Source of the DNA: Capsulimonas sp.
GTDB taxonomy: Bacteria; Armatimonadota; Armatimonadia; Armatimonadales; Capsulimonadaceae
Reading direction: 5' to 3'
Assembly (NCBI GenBank): GCA_025963815.1
Contig: JAOQAA010000184.1
Location: forward strand, 1-24,933
DNA: 24,933 bases
This document shows positions 6,192 through 15,016 of this stretch, piece after piece; the stretch's first letter is position 1; each line of letters opens with the position of its first letter. The notes beneath the pieces were generated by a model. The model saw only the letters and a list, made by a program, of their open reading frames with translations, did not search any database and was not told the DNA's origin. The position numbers were made by a program, and so were the translations under genes.

Positions 6192-7190
6192 CTACTCCGC
6201 GCCGCCCAGCTGCTGGAGCACCAGGGCCGCGCCGCCGAGGATGCCGGCGTTGTCGCCAAGTTCCGCGGGAACGATGGTGCAGCTGCGTGAGAGCGAACGA
6301 ATCGCGCAGGCGTAGGTGGTGCGGCGGATCGGGTCGAGGATCAGCTCGCCGGCCTGGGCGACGCCGCCGCCGATAACAATCATCTGGGGGTTGAACAAGT
6401 TGATCAAGCTGGCGAGAGTGACGCCAAGATAGTAGCCCGTTTCCTCAAAGACTTCGATGGCGACTTCGTCGCCGGCGCCGGCGGCCTGCGCGATGATCGC
6501 GGGGGTGAGCAGGAAGCGGTCGAAATCGACCAGGGTTCCGAGGACTGTCTTGCGGCCTTCCTGGATTTTGCGCGCGGCGCGCTCGACGATCGCGCTGATC
6601 TGCGCCTCGCCTTCGATGGCGCCGAAGGAGGTGTTGCCGCCTCGGCCGCCAGCATTGACGATCACGTGGCCGACTTCGCCCGCGCCGCCGTCCGCGCCCT
6701 CCAGCAATTTGCCGTCGATGATGATGCCGCCGCCGATGCCCGTGCCCAGCGTAATCATAATCAGGTGACGAACGCCGCGTCCCGCGCCAAAGGCATACTC
6801 ACCAAGCGCGGCGAGGTTCGCGTCATTGCCCAGGAAGACCGGCAGGCCCAGCGCGTCCTGCACTGGCTGCGAGATCTGTACGCCCTTCCACTGATCCTTG
6901 AAGTTCGGCGCCCACAGCACCATCCCTTCCTTCGCCTTCACATGCCCCGGAACGGCGACGCCGACGCCGAGCACCTGATCGCGGGGCACGCCCGCCTTCT
7001 CTAATGCGTTTTCCGCCGCCAGCACGATCTGTCCGCACGTTTGCGCCACACCGTCCATGGCGTACGAAGGCAGATTATCCCCGCGTCCCACAATCTCTTC
7101 CGTCTCACGCTTCATCACCGCCGCGCGGACATTGGTCCCGCCGAGGTCCACGCCGATCACATACGGCTTTTCTTGCGCAGATACTGCCAT
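6192..7190 (-). CDS. ROK-family sugar kinase (glucokinase-like), zinc cysteines absent
   Basis: ROK kinases phosphorylate hexoses such as glucose or amino sugars using ATP. The 332-residue protein has the ATP phosphate loop VIGVDLGGTNVRAAV (11-25), GVAVPGHV (77-84), the catalytic GNDANLAALGE with Asp123, ITLGTGIGGGII (146-157), GEVGHV with His175, and the C-terminal INLFNPQMIVIGGGV. The CxCGxxGCxE zinc motif that normally follows the histidine is replaced by a Gly/Asn/Ser stretch (181-196) without any cysteine. The start is ATG 7190: AAGGAG (7206-7201) lies 10 bases upstream. The GTG at 7217 would remove that site. Glucose is the likely substrate by family resemblance, not proven. A promoter lies at 7232-7261. 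Confidence 0.9.
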   Translation of the reverse strand: MAVSAQEKPYVIGVDLGGTNVRAAVMKRETEEIVGRGDNLPSYAMDGVAQTCGQIVLAAENALEKAGVPRDQVLGVGVAVPGHVKAKEGMVLWAPNFKDQWKGVQISQPVQDALGLPVFLGNDANLAALGEYAFGAGRGVRHLIMITLGTGIGGGIIIDGKLLEGADGGAGEVGHVIVNAGGRGGNTSFGAIEGEAQISAIVERAARKIQEGRKTVLGTLVDFDRFLLTPAIIAQAAGAGDEVAIEVFEETGYYLGVTLASLINLFNPQMIVIGGGVAQAGELILDPIRRTTYACAIRSLSRSCTIVPAELGDNAGILGGAALVLQQLGGAE

Positions 7191-7231
7191 TCGCCCATTT
7201 CTCCTTCGAACGCCCACGAAATTTTGCTTTC

Positions 7232-7261
7232 AGTATGGCTGTCTGGGAGGGACGATGTCAA
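7232..7261 (-). promoter_or_regulatory. Promoter of the ROK kinase gene
   Basis: Read on the minus strand, TTGACA (7261-7256) is followed after 18 bases by CATACT (7237-7232), a 4/6 match to the -10 consensus. The kinase ATG at 7190 lies about 35 bases from the expected start of transcription. It separates the kinase from the upstream ABC operon. Confidence 0.55.
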
Positions 7262-7288
7262 GCGGCGGTTGCGAACCCAGGCAATTCC

Positions 7289-8131
7289 TTACACGATATT
7301 CCGCAGCGCATAACATCCCGCAAAGATGACGATGTTGAGCGCCATCCAGCAGGCAAGCGCTTGTCCCATCAGGAAATAGCGTTTGGAAGAGCGCAGTGTT
7401 TCTCCATTCGCAAAGATGTAATAAGAAGCGGCGTAAAACACAGGAATAACCAGCCCAAGCACGGTGAGACCCGCTTGTCCGGCAAAACCTGTCGAACCTG
7501 AGAAGAGAAGCGGGGCTGCACTCATCGCACACACAACCAAAAATGGGATTCCAACGCATGCAATAATCGAGATGACCGAGCTGATCAGCGTTCGGTCCAC
7601 TAACAGCGAGACCATGAGCGATACTCCAAAGCATCCGATTGCTGCGAGCAGAACAATACCCATTGGGAAAATAATAATATGAGGGTCCTGAAGCGCAAAC
7701 AAATAGTCATTCACGGCTGCCGGCGCATAGGTTGCCGCATCTTTGAGGAGACCAACATGACCGGCGAATATCACGGCTCCGGCGGCGCCGACGCCAAGAC
7801 AGGAGAGGAACACGCTCAACAGTCCAGCGATTACTTTTGAAACCCAAATGCATCCTCGGGAGATGGGCAGCATGGTCAGAAATGAAAGCGATCCGGCGCC
7901 GATTTCTCCGGAAAACGCTCCCGACGCCGAAAGTACGCCGCCAAGAAGGACTGCGATACCTGCGGAAATCAGCGTCGTGTTTCCAGTATAAGAGCCGCTT
8001 GCAGGACCGTATAACGCTCGAACGCGTATATCGATCAAGGTCCATAACAGATTGGTCACAAGAAAAAGAATTGTGATCGCCGCCGGTATCAGGCGTGTCT
8101 CACGCCATTCTTTCCAAATCAATGCTTTCAT
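7289..8131 (-). CDS. ABC-2 type transporter permease (copy 1)
   Basis: This 280-residue integral membrane protein starts MKALIWKEWRETR, the typical N-terminus of ABC-2/YtrC-like permeases, followed by about six hydrophobic spans. A GSLSFLTMLPISR loop after the second span resembles the coupling-helix segment of the family. It should pair with the adjacent ATPase in export or membrane-stress transport; the substrate is unknown. The ATG at 8131 overlaps the ATPase stop by ATGA, so translation is coupled, and GGAGG lies just upstream. An upstream in-frame start at 8266 would lie wholly inside the ATPase gene and is rejected. It is a paralog of the permease at 9164-10090. Confidence 0.85.
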   Translation of the reverse strand: MKALIWKEWRETRLIPAAITILFLVTNLLWTLIDIRVRALYGPASGSYTGNTTLISAGIAVLLGGVLSASGAFSGEIGAGSLSFLTMLPISRGCIWVSKVIAGLLSVFLSCLGVGAAGAVIFAGHVGLLKDAATYAPAAVNDYLFALQDPHIIIFPMGIVLLAAIGCFGVSLMVSLLVDRTLISSVISIIACVGIPFLVVCAMSAAPLLFSGSTGFAGQAGLTVLGLVIPVFYAASYYIFANGETLRSSKRYFLMGQALACWMALNIVIFAGCYALRNIV

Positions 8132-9105
8132 ATTCTCGCCTCCTCCTTCGCGACCAGCGCGACAAAGATCTCTTCCAGAGTGAGATCGATCGCCTCTTTC
8201 ACCACTCCGCCGAAGAACTTGACGGGCGGCGTCATCTCGTCGTAATCCTGAACCGTGATGAGCCATTCACGGCCCGAGGTCTGTGCTTTGAGCACATTCG
8301 GCGATTGAGCGAGTGCGTTCTCGTCTTTGTCCATCCCAGTGACGCGCAGCATTTTCACGGACGACTTGAGCGTCTCGACGGGAGCTTGAAGCAGCAGGCG
8401 TCCGTTGTGCAGGATGCCGACCCAGTCGCAGAGCCGTTCGATCTCGTGGATCTGGTGGCTGGCGAAAAACACGGTCCGGTTTGACCCGTGCAGGGCGTCG
8501 ATGACGGTGCGGTCGAACTCGGAGCGGGCGATGGCGTCCATACCGGAGGTGCACTCGTCGAGCAGGACCAATTCAGGATCGTGCGCCATTGCGATCACGA
8601 GGGCGAGCAGGGCGATGTTGCCGCGCGAAAGTTCTCGGACTTTCTTTGTGCGGTCCAGCCGGAATGTCGTTACCAGACGCGTTTCGTCCTCACGAGACCA
8701 GTTTCGATAGTGGGGACTGACAAAGCGCAGCGTCTCCTCCACGGTCATCCAGTCGTACATCGGCAGCCGCTCCGGGATGTAGCCGACGCGCTGGCGCAGC
8801 TCCACGCCGTCGCGGGCCGGGTCCAGGCCAAGCATGCGGATCTGACCGGCGGTCGGCTGCAAGATCCCGAGCATCAATTGGATCAGCGTGCTCTTGCCGG
8901 CGCCGTTGCGGCCTAGCAGCGCATAGACCGATCCACGCGGGACGTCAAGATCTAGATCCTTAAGGACCGATGTTTTGCCGAACGATTTGGCCAGGCCCTG
9001 AATCCGAAGCGCGTCTGGAGCGCTTGCGATGGCTGGGGATAAAAGGCCGGCGTCACCTTTGGACAGATCGATCGGGTGTGAGAGCGAAAGCGATTGGCGA
9101 TGCAT
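8128..9105 (-). CDS. ABC transporter ATP-binding protein
   Basis: The 325-residue ATPase powers the flanking permeases. It has Walker A GRNGAGKST (65-73), a Q-loop region with YIPE in place of the usual Gln, a signature LSRGN (159-163, variant of LSGGQ), Walker B LVLLDE (179-184, catalytic Glu184) and the switch His217 in FFASHQ. The YIPE and LSRG variants are usual for BcrA/YtrB-type exporters. About 30 extra residues precede the nucleotide-binding domain and about 80 follow it. The start is ATG 9105, with GGAGG (9118-9114) 8 bases upstream; a frame extending to 9153 lacks such a site. The stop overlaps the start of the downstream permease. Confidence 0.92.
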   Translation of the reverse strand: MHRQSLSLSHPIDLSKGDAGLLSPAIASAPDALRIQGLAKSFGKTSVLKDLDLDVPRGSVYALLGRNGAGKSTLIQLMLGILQPTAGQIRMLGLDPARDGVELRQRVGYIPERLPMYDWMTVEETLRFVSPHYRNWSREDETRLVTTFRLDRTKKVRELSRGNIALLALVIAMAHDPELVLLDECTSGMDAIARSEFDRTVIDALHGSNRTVFFASHQIHEIERLCDWVGILHNGRLLLQAPVETLKSSVKMLRVTGMDKDENALAQSPNVLKAQTSGREWLITVQDYDEMTPPVKFFGGVVKEAIDLTLEEIFVALVAKEEARI

Positions 9106-9163
9106 GAAACGGTCCTCCGAGATACTGCGGCAGTGAATAATCTTCCGTATCAAGTCAATGTTG

Positions 9164-10090
9164 TTATTGCCGCATCAGCGCGGGCTGTACGTGAAACAGA
9201 ATGACCATGTAAAGCCCGTAGAGCGCCGCGCCGAGGGAGGCATACACTGCTGTCCACTTGCCAACGATGCGAAGCGGGATGAGGTAGCGTCGCCGAGGCT
9301 CTTCTGTGGCGCCAAACGACACATTGGAGATGTGCAGAGCAATGACTGTCAGTGTCAGCAGTGCGAACGATGTGGCGACGATCATCGATTCTGGATTGTG
9401 AAGTGTGGCGTAAAGCGCGAGATAATAATCAAACTCGTGAAGGGTGATGAGGTGATTATTAAACTCCGACAGTTTCTGCGTCGTAACCCCATCAAGTAAA
9501 AGTATCATTCCAAAACCGGCGCCGGAAATTGCGAAGCACGCCAGAATGGCAAAGACTATGCTGGCGAATGTTTGATTGTTCAGGCACGATACCGCGTAAG
9601 AAACAGCATAGACAGCGGTAAAGGCGCTCAGCATTAAGACGGTCAGCATGACCAAAAAGGCGAGTGGGTCTTGATGGGCGATCGCAATGGCGCTCCAGCC
9701 GAAATTAACCCAAATCAGCGCTAGTCCCAGAAGCAGGATTCCCAGGAGCGCCGCCGACGCGCCAGCGAAGCCGATTCCTGCTTTCACGAGCCACAGAGAC
9801 TTTTTTGGAACGGGCAGGCTGGTGAGGAACGACATTGTCCCTTTGCTCGCCTCACTGGATACGATGCTCCCGCCGCAAACCACCGCCGCAAGAAGGCTGC
9901 ACGCCACGCCTGTCAGCTTGACTGAATCCACCGTGTAAATACCCCCTGGAGGCGTCACCCGGGCGCCATGCATGTGATCGGCGAGATACTGTATCGTGAT
10001 CAGAAACAGGTTGATGGCGAGGAAGAGCAGACAGAACGCCGCCGGGATCATCCTTGTCTCTCGCCATTCTTTCCAAATCAGTGTTTTCAT
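9164..10090 (-). CDS. ABC-2 type transporter permease (copy 2)
   Basis: The 308-residue membrane protein starts MKTLIWKEWRETRMIPAA, almost identical to copy 1 in its first 18 residues. It has about six hydrophobic spans and a GTMSFLTSLPVPKKSLW loop equivalent to that of copy 1. The two copies are diverged elsewhere, so they probably form a heterodimeric channel with the ATPase between them in the operon. A ribosome binding site GAGGAG lies 9 to 14 bases before the ATG at 10090. It starts 21 bases after the repressor stop and ends 58 bases before the ATPase start. The substrate is unknown. Confidence 0.87.
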   Translation of the reverse strand: MKTLIWKEWRETRMIPAAFCLLFLAINLFLITIQYLADHMHGARVTPPGGIYTVDSVKLTGVACSLLAAVVCGGSIVSSEASKGTMSFLTSLPVPKKSLWLVKAGIGFAGASAALLGILLLGLALIWVNFGWSAIAIAHQDPLAFLVMLTVLMLSAFTAVYAVSYAVSCLNNQTFASIVFAILACFAISGAGFGMILLLDGVTTQKLSEFNNHLITLHEFDYYLALYATLHNPESMIVATSFALLTLTVIALHISNVSFGATEEPRRRYLIPLRIVGKWTAVYASLGAALYGLYMVILFHVQPALMRQ

Positions 10091-10111
10091 TCTTATGGTC
10101 TCCTCACTCGT

Positions 10112-10525
10112 CTACTTCGATGAAGCAAGCTCATCCGAGCGTTCGGCGTCCGCCATTTCGGACATCCGCTCTTCTAAAAGCGCGCGGATCTCATCGGCGT
10201 TCAGATCGACGTGATGCGCCTCCACGAGCGCCCGGTCGAGCAGGGCGGCGACGCGGGCGCGGCGGGCGCCCAGGCTGAGCACCGGTTCGGCGGCGCTCAC
10301 AAAGCTGCCGAGGCCGCGCCGGGTCTCCACCACGCGTTCGCGCTCCAGATGCTGATAAGCGTGCGCAATCGTGTTCGGGTTGACCACGAGTTCCGAGGCC
10401 AGCTCGCGGACCGTGGGCAGGCGGTCACCGGCGCGCAGCGCGCCGCCGGCGATCATGCTTTTGACCTGATCGACGATCTGCAAATACAGCGGCGATCCCG
10501 AAGATTGATCCAGACGAATATACAT
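10112..10525 (-). CDS. GntR-family transcriptional regulator, YtrA subfamily
   Basis: The 137-residue protein has a winged helix-turn-helix of the GntR type: SPLYLQIVDQVKSMI (11-25), the G-x-RLPTVRELA segment (33-43), NPNTIAHAYQHLE (49-61) and the wing RRGLGSFV (69-76). A short C-terminal helical region (about 60 residues) without a ligand-binding domain defines the YtrA subfamily. Such regulators usually repress their own ABC-transporter operon, and this gene is first in one. The ATG at 10525 lacks an obvious ribosome binding site. Its promoter (-35 TTGACA, -10 TATTGT) overlaps a perfect palindrome at 10545-10566, which is very likely its operator. The inducing signal is unknown; in relatives it can be cell-envelope-active compounds. 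Confidence 0.92.
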   Translation of the reverse strand: MYIRLDQSSGSPLYLQIVDQVKSMIAGGALRAGDRLPTVRELASELVVNPNTIAHAYQHLERERVVETRRGLGSFVSAAEPVLSLGARRARVAALLDRALVEAHHVDLNADEIRALLEERMSEMADAERSDELASSK

Positions 10526-10544
10526 GGGTTTATTTTACTGCGTC

Positions 10545-10566
10545 TTGTACTAGTTCACTAGTACAA
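10545..10566. promoter_or_regulatory. Palindromic operator of the GntR/YtrA repressor
   Basis: Half-sites TTGTACTAGT (10545-10554) and ACTAGTACAA (10557-10566) are exact reverse complements separated by TC, a dimeric repressor site with no mismatches. It covers part of the -10 (10563-10568) and the expected transcription start of the repressor-ABC operon, so binding should block initiation. Assignment to the adjacent GntR protein is by position and symmetry. Confidence 0.8.
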
Positions 10567-10591
10567 TAACATACTTGTCTTAGTCTGTCAA
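10563..10591 (-). promoter_or_regulatory. Promoter of the gntR-ABC operon
   Basis: On the minus strand, a perfect TTGACA (10591-10586), a 17-base spacer and TATTGT (10568-10563, 4/6 match to -10 consensus) form a sigma-70-type promoter. Transcription should start near 10556, inside the operator, about 30 bases before the repressor ATG at 10525. It points away from the metH promoter. Confidence 0.75.
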
Positions 10592-10607
10592 GAGGGGAAT
10601 CGCGATG

Positions 10608-10616
10608 TGCTATAAT
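10608..10616 (+). promoter_or_regulatory. Extended -10 promoter of metH, probably leaderless
   Basis: TGC directly before a perfect TATAAT (10611-10616) is the extended -10 pattern, and no good -35 is spaced upstream. Transcription would start near 10623, with the metH ATG at 10624. The mRNA would therefore have no leader and no ribosome binding site. There is no room for a cobalamin or SAM riboswitch. Confidence 0.65.
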
Positions 10617-10623
10617 AACGGCT

Positions 10624-13600
10624 ATGGCAGATATTCGTGAAGAACTAAAAAAGCGCATCCTCGTGATCGACGGCGCGATGGGAACGATGATCCAGCGGTA
10701 CAAACCCGAGGAAGCGGACTTTCGGGGCGAGCGGTTTGCGAACCATCCGGTGGACCTCAAGAACAACAATGAAGCGTTGATGCTTGTGCGTCCCGACATC
10801 ATTGAGGAGATCCACACGGCGTATCTAGATGCCGGCGCGGACATCATTGAGACCAATACGTTCGGCGCCAACTCCATTTCCATGGCGGATTATGATATGG
10901 TTCCGCTGGTGCGTGAAATGAACGAACTGGCGGTCGATATCGCGCGCCGCGCCGTCCACAAGTGCATGGCGAAGGACCCGTCGCGCCCACGCTTTGTCGC
11001 CGGCGCCATCGGCCCCTGCACGCGCAGCGCGACGGTGATCGAAGATTCCAATAATCCCGCGTTCCGTTCGTTTATGTTTGACGATTTTGAAGCGACATAT
11101 TATGAACAGGCGAAGGCGCTGATCGACGCCGGCGTGGATTTGCTGCTGTGCGAGACAACGTTCGACACGCTCAATCTCAAGGCGGCGCTGTTCGCGATCC
11201 AGCGCTTGTTCGATGAAGGCGAGCGCGTTGTCCCCGTCATGGCGTCCCTGAGCATCACGGATCTTGGCGGCGGAAACCTGACGGGCCAAAACTTAGAAGC
11301 GATGTGGAACTCGATCGCTCATGCGCCCCTGCTTTCTGTTGGTTTGAACTGCGGATTTGGGCCGGATGTCTATCGTCCCTTTGTCGAGGAAATTTCGCGC
11401 ATTGCGCCGATCTTCGTGAGTATTTATCCGAACGCGGGCCTGCCGAACGCGTTGGCCGAAACGGGATTCGATCTGGATGAGCCGCAGATGACCCCGTCGA
11501 TCCGCGAGTGGGCGGAGAACGGCTGGCTGAACATTATTGGCGGCTGCTGCGGCACCACGCCTGAGTTTATTCGCGGCTTCGCCAAGGCCGTCGAGGGCTT
11601 GCCGCCGCGTGTGCCGCCGATGGTGGCGCCGGACATGAGACTGAGCGGGACGCAGGCATTCAACGTCGGCGAGGACGCGCTGTTCGTCAATATCGGTGAG
11701 CGGACAAACGTCACGGGATCGCCCAAGTTCGCCAAATTGATCTTGGCCGGCGATTATGAGGCGGCGCTCACGGTCGCGCAGCAGCAGGTGGACAACGGCG
11801 CTCAGGTCATCGACATCAACATGGACGAGGGGCTTCTGGACTCCGAAAAGGCGATGACGACTTTTTTGACCTTGATCCAGGGCGAAACGAACATCAACAA
11901 AGTCCCGATCATGGTGGACAGCTCCAAGTGGTCCGTCATTGAGGCGGGCCTGAAGGCGCTGCCGGGCAAGGGGATCGTCAACTCGATCAGCTTGAAAGAG
12001 GGCGAAGAGAAGTTCAAAGAGCAGGCGAAGCTCGTCAAGCGCTACGGCGCGGCCGTGGTTGTGATGGCGTTCGACGAAGTGGGGCAAGCAGACAGCGAAG
12101 ACCGCAAGGTGGAGATCTGCACCCGCGCCTACAATATCCTGACCAAGGAAGTCGGCTTTTTGCCACAGGATATTATCTTCGATCCAAATATCCTGACCAT
12201 CGCCACGGGAATCGAAGAGCATAACAATTACGCGGTCGACTTTATCAATGCGACACGCCGCATCAAAGAGACGCTGCCATTAGCCAAAGTCAGCGGCGGC
12301 GTCAGTAACCTATCGTTCTCGTTCCGTGGGAACAATGTCGTTCGAGAGGCGATCCATTCGGCCTTCCTGTATCATGCGATCAAAGCTGGTCTGGACATGG
12401 GCATTGTCAACGCCGGCATGCTCGAAGTCTATGAGGCGATCCCCAAGGACTTACTGGAGCTGGTGGAGGACGCGCTGTTCAATCGGCGTTCGGATTCCAC
12501 AGAGCGTCTGCTGGAGTTCGCTGAGGGACTGAAGGGCGTCAAGGGGAAAGTCGTTGTCAAGGACGAAGCCTGGCGCAATGAGAGCGTCGAGTCTCGTTTG
12601 TCCTACGCGCTCGTGAAGGGCGTGACGGAGTACATCGAAGCGGATACCGAAGAAGCGCGCCAGAAGTACGACAAGCCTTTGGAGGTCATCGAAGGGCCCC
12701 TAATGTCTGGCATGAACGTGGTCGGCGACTTGTTCGGCTCCGGCAAGATGTTCCTGCCTCAAGTTGTCAAGAGCGCCCGTGTCATGAAGCGCGCGGTCGC
12801 GGTGCTGATGCCTTACATGGAAGCGGAGAAGCTGCGGACCGGCAACACGCAGGCGCAGGCCAAAGTCTTGATGGCGACGGTGAAGGGCGATGTTCACGAC
12901 ATCGGCAAAAATATCGTCGGCGTCGTGCTTGGATGCAACAACTACGATGTGATCGATATGGGCGTCATGGTTCCGTCCGACAAGATTTTGGCGGCGGCCA
13001 TCGAACAGAATGTCGATATTATCGGCCTGAGCGGCCTGATCACGCCGTCCCTGGATGAGATGATCTATGTGGCGAAGGAGATGCAGCGGCGAGGCTTCAC
13101 TAAGCCCCTCCTGATCGGCGGCGCCACGACGAGCCGTACGCACACGGCGGTGAAGATCGCGCAGGCGTACGATGGCCCGATCGTGCATGTGCTGGACGCC
13201 TCCCGCGCCGTCGGCGTGGTGAGCAGTCTGATCAGCGACGAACTGCGCCCGGACTTCGTGACAAAGAACAGCGCCGAGCAGGCCGCAACCCGCGTGACGT
13301 TCGCGAACAAGCGCAGCCAAAAGGACACATTGCCGTTTGAGACGGCGAAAGCCAATCGCACGCGCATTGTCTGGTCAGACGGCGACATTGCCAAGCCTGA
13401 GTTCCTCGGCGTTCGCGTTCTTAAAGATGTTCCCTTGTCCGAACTTGTCCCCTTCATCGACTGGGGGCCGTTCTTTATCGCCTGGGAGCTGCATGGTAAG
13501 TATCCGGCGATCTTCGAGGACGAAGTCGTTGGCGAGCGCGCCAAAGAGTTGTTCGAGGATGGCCAGGAAATCCTGCGAAAGCTGCTCAAGGACGGTGACC

Positions 13601-14307
13601 TTAGAGCCAGCGGCGTCTACGGCTTCTTCCCCGCGAATAGCGTCGGCGAAGATATCCAGCTTTACACGGACGACACGCGCACGGAAATTCTGACAACGAT
13701 CCATGCTTTACGCCAGCAGACGCCCAAGACGAGCGGCGAGCCGAACAAGTCGCTTTCCGACTACATCGCGCCGCGCGAGTCTGGGCTTGCCGATTATCTC
13801 GGCGCCTTCGCCGTCACGACTGGTCTTGGGATCGAGCCGATCGTCGCCCAATACGAGCGTGACCTGGACGATTACAACGCGATCATGGTCAAGGCCCTCG
13901 CCGACCGCCTCGCTGAAGCCTTCGCCGAATACCTGCACGCCCAGGCTCGCAAAGACTGGGGCTTCGGGCTTGGTGAGAATCTGACCAACGAGGATTTGAT
14001 CCGCGAACGCTACCGAGGAATCCGCCCGGCGCCGGGTTACCCGGCCTGTCCCGACCACACCGAATCGAAAACAATGTTTGAATTGCTATCGGTTGAAGCA
14101 AATACGGGTATCACGTTGACGGAGAGCATGGCGAAGTACCCCACGGCGTCGGTCAATGGCTGGTATCTGGCGCATCCCGAAGCAAAGTACTTCGGGGTGG
14201 GGAAGATCGGCAAGGATCAAGTCGTGGATTACGCGCGCCGCAAAGGCTGGGATTTGAAGACGGCGGAGTATTGGCTGTCGCCGAACTTGAATTACGATCC
14301 GGAGTAG
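10624..14307 (+). CDS. metH: Cobalamin-dependent methionine synthase
   Basis: MetH transfers a methyl group from 5-methyltetrahydrofolate to homocysteine through cobalamin. The 1227-residue protein has all modules. The homocysteine domain (about 1-330) has zinc ligands Cys243, Cys308 and Cys309 ([16 protein letters not shown]). The folate domain (about 350-620) has [11 protein letters not shown] at 356-366 and [15 protein letters not shown]. The cap domain spans about 640-740. The cobalamin domain (about 745-890) has DVHDIG with His758 as axial ligand, SGL and GGATTS. The reactivation domain (about 905-1227) has [12 protein letters not shown] at 1134-1145 for AdoMet. Length equals that of E. 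coli MetH (1227). It appears to be a single-gene transcript with an extended -10 promoter on its start codon. Product identity is certain. Confidence 0.98.
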   Translation: MADIREELKKRILVIDGAMGTMIQRYKPEEADFRGERFANHPVDLKNNNEALMLVRPDIIEEIHTAYLDAGADIIETNTFGANSISMADYDMVPLVREMNELAVDIARRAVHKCMAKDPSRPRFVAGAIGPCTRSATVIEDSNNPAFRSFMFDDFEATYYEQAKALIDAGVDLLLCETTFDTLNLKAALFAIQRLFDEGERVVPVMASLSITDLGGGNLTGQNLEAMWNSIAHAPLLSVGLNCGFGPDVYRPFVEEISRIAPIFVSIYPNAGLPNALAETGFDLDEPQMTPSIREWAENGWLNIIGGCCGTTPEFIRGFAKAVEGLPPRVPPMVAPDMRLSGTQAFNVGEDALFVNIGERTNVTGSPKFAKLILAGDYEAALTVAQQQVDNGAQVIDINMDEGLLDSEKAMTTFLTLIQGETNINKVPIMVDSSKWSVIEAGLKALPGKGIVNSISLKEGEEKFKEQAKLVKRYGAAVVVMAFDEVGQADSEDRKVEICTRAYNILTKEVGFLPQDIIFDPNILTIATGIEEHNNYAVDFINATRRIKETLPLAKVSGGVSNLSFSFRGNNVVREAIHSAFLYHAIKAGLDMGIVNAGMLEVYEAIPKDLLELVEDALFNRRSDSTERLLEFAEGLKGVKGKVVVKDEAWRNESVESRLSYALVKGVTEYIEADTEEARQKYDKPLEVIEGPLMSGMNVVGDLFGSGKMFLPQVVKSARVMKRAVAVLMPYMEAEKLRTGNTQAQAKVLMATVKGDVHDIGKNIVGVVLGCNNYDVIDMGVMVPSDKILAAAIEQNVDIIGLSGLITPSLDEMIYVAKEMQRRGFTKPLLIGGATTSRTHTAVKIAQAYDGPIVHVLDASRAVGVVSSLISDELRPDFVTKNSAEQAATRVTFANKRSQKDTLPFETAKANRTRIVWSDGDIAKPEFLGVRVLKDVPLSELVPFIDWGPFFIAWELHGKYPAIFEDEVVGERAKELFEDGQEILRKLLKDGDLRASGVYGFFPANSVGEDIQLYTDDTRTEILTTIHALRQQTPKTSGEPNKSLSDYIAPRESGLADYLGAFAVTTGLGIEPIVAQYERDLDDYNAIMVKALADRLAEAFAEYLHAQARKDWGFGLGENLTNEDLIRERYRGIRPAPGYPACPDHTESKTMFELLSVEANTGITLTESMAKYPTASVNGWYLAHPEAKYFGVGKIGKDQVVDYARRKGWDLKTAEYWLSPNLNYDPE

Positions 14308-14314
14308 GATTCGG

Positions 14315-14467
14315 CCCCCCTGCCCCCCAATCCTGGGGGAGGAAGTTGGCGAGAGTGTGTTTGGGAATTCCGACGCATTCTCGCGTAAATGTAAATCGGG
14401 GCAAACGTCGATTTCGATCAAACCACCCAACGACAATCTCCTCCCCCAGGATTGGGGGGCAGGGGGG
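14315..14467. repeat. Intergenic element with perfect 29-bp terminal inverted repeats
   Basis: The arm at 14315-14343 and the arm at 14439-14467 are exact reverse complements over 29 bases (C-run, TG, C-run, AATCCT, G-run, AGGA). About 95 bases lie between. Each arm is itself nearly palindromic (CCCCCA-ATCC-TGGGGG), so each can form its own hairpin. It lies between the metH stop and the nuoA promoter and has no coding potential. It looks like a miniature inverted-repeat element; it could also stop metH read-through. No clear target duplication was seen. Confidence 0.75.
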
Positions 14468-14534
14468 ACGGGGCCTCCTTAAAACCCAGCAGCCGCACGG
14501 GAACTCCGCGCGAGGATTTCGCGTATGCGCGGCA

Positions 14535-14564
14535 TTGACAAAGAGTTTGAGATTGTGACATAAT
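14535..14564 (+). promoter_or_regulatory. Promoter of the nuo operon
   Basis: A perfect TTGACA (14535-14540), an 18-base spacer and CATAAT (14559-14564, 5/6 match) form a strong sigma-70-type promoter. Transcription would start near 14571, giving a leader of about 26 bases before the nuoA ATG at 14597. It sits just beyond the inverted-repeat element. Confidence 0.75.
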
Positions 14565-14596
14565 TCACATAGCTCATTTTGAGAGGAAAAGCGACG

Positions 14597-15016
14597 ATGC
14601 CGCCCACAACAAGCGCCTCGTTTGGCGAGATAACGCCGAACCTTCATTCCGTCGGGGAATTCCTCCCGCTTCTGATCCTTCTGGTGGTCGCCTTCCTGCT
14701 GGCGGGGGTATTGGTCGGACTTTCCTGGATCCTTGGACCGAAAAAGCCGTCCGCCGCGAAGCTGTCATCCTACGAATGCGGCGTCGATCCGGTGGGTTCG
14801 GCCCGCGAACGATTTCCTGTCAAGTTTTACTTGATCGCGATGCTGTTCATCATCTTCGACATCGAAACCGTCTTTCTGTACCCCTGGGCGGTCACGTATA
14901 GCCATCTGGCGCACGCACCGCAGGTCTTCAGCTTGGTGGAGATGCTCGTCTTTATCGTTCTCCTTTTTGTCGGTTATATTTACGTGTGGAAGAAGGGCGC
15001 TTTCGAATGGGAGTAG
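14597..15016 (+). CDS. nuoA: NADH-quinone oxidoreductase subunit A
   Basis: NuoA is a three-span membrane subunit at the junction of the peripheral and membrane arms of complex I. The 139-residue product has spans at about 22-46, 76-101 and 108-130. Its signature loop [20 protein letters not shown] (59-78) is followed by [16 protein letters not shown] (84-99), with acidic residues Asp88 and Glu90. The ATG at 14597 is preceded by AGAGGA (14582-14587); the TTG at 14579 upstream lacks a site. It is the first gene of the nuo operon, and its stop lies inside the start of nuoB (10-base overlap). Confidence 0.96.
   Translation: MPPTTSASFGEITPNLHSVGEFLPLLILLVVAFLLAGVLVGLSWILGPKKPSAAKLSSYECGVDPVGSARERFPVKFYLIAMLFIIFDIETVFLYPWAVTYSHLAHAPQVFSLVEMLVFIVLLFVGYIYVWKKGAFEWE

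Noticed and set aside
10560..10623. A cobalamin or SAM riboswitch upstream of metH
   Set aside because: The gap holds two divergent promoters, the repressor operator reaches into it, and the predicted metH transcript has essentially no leader.
11293..12222. A 309-codon minus-strand frame inside metH
   Set aside because: It lies opposite conserved folate and homocysteine domain sequence, with no ribosome binding site or family motif; it is a codon-bias shadow.
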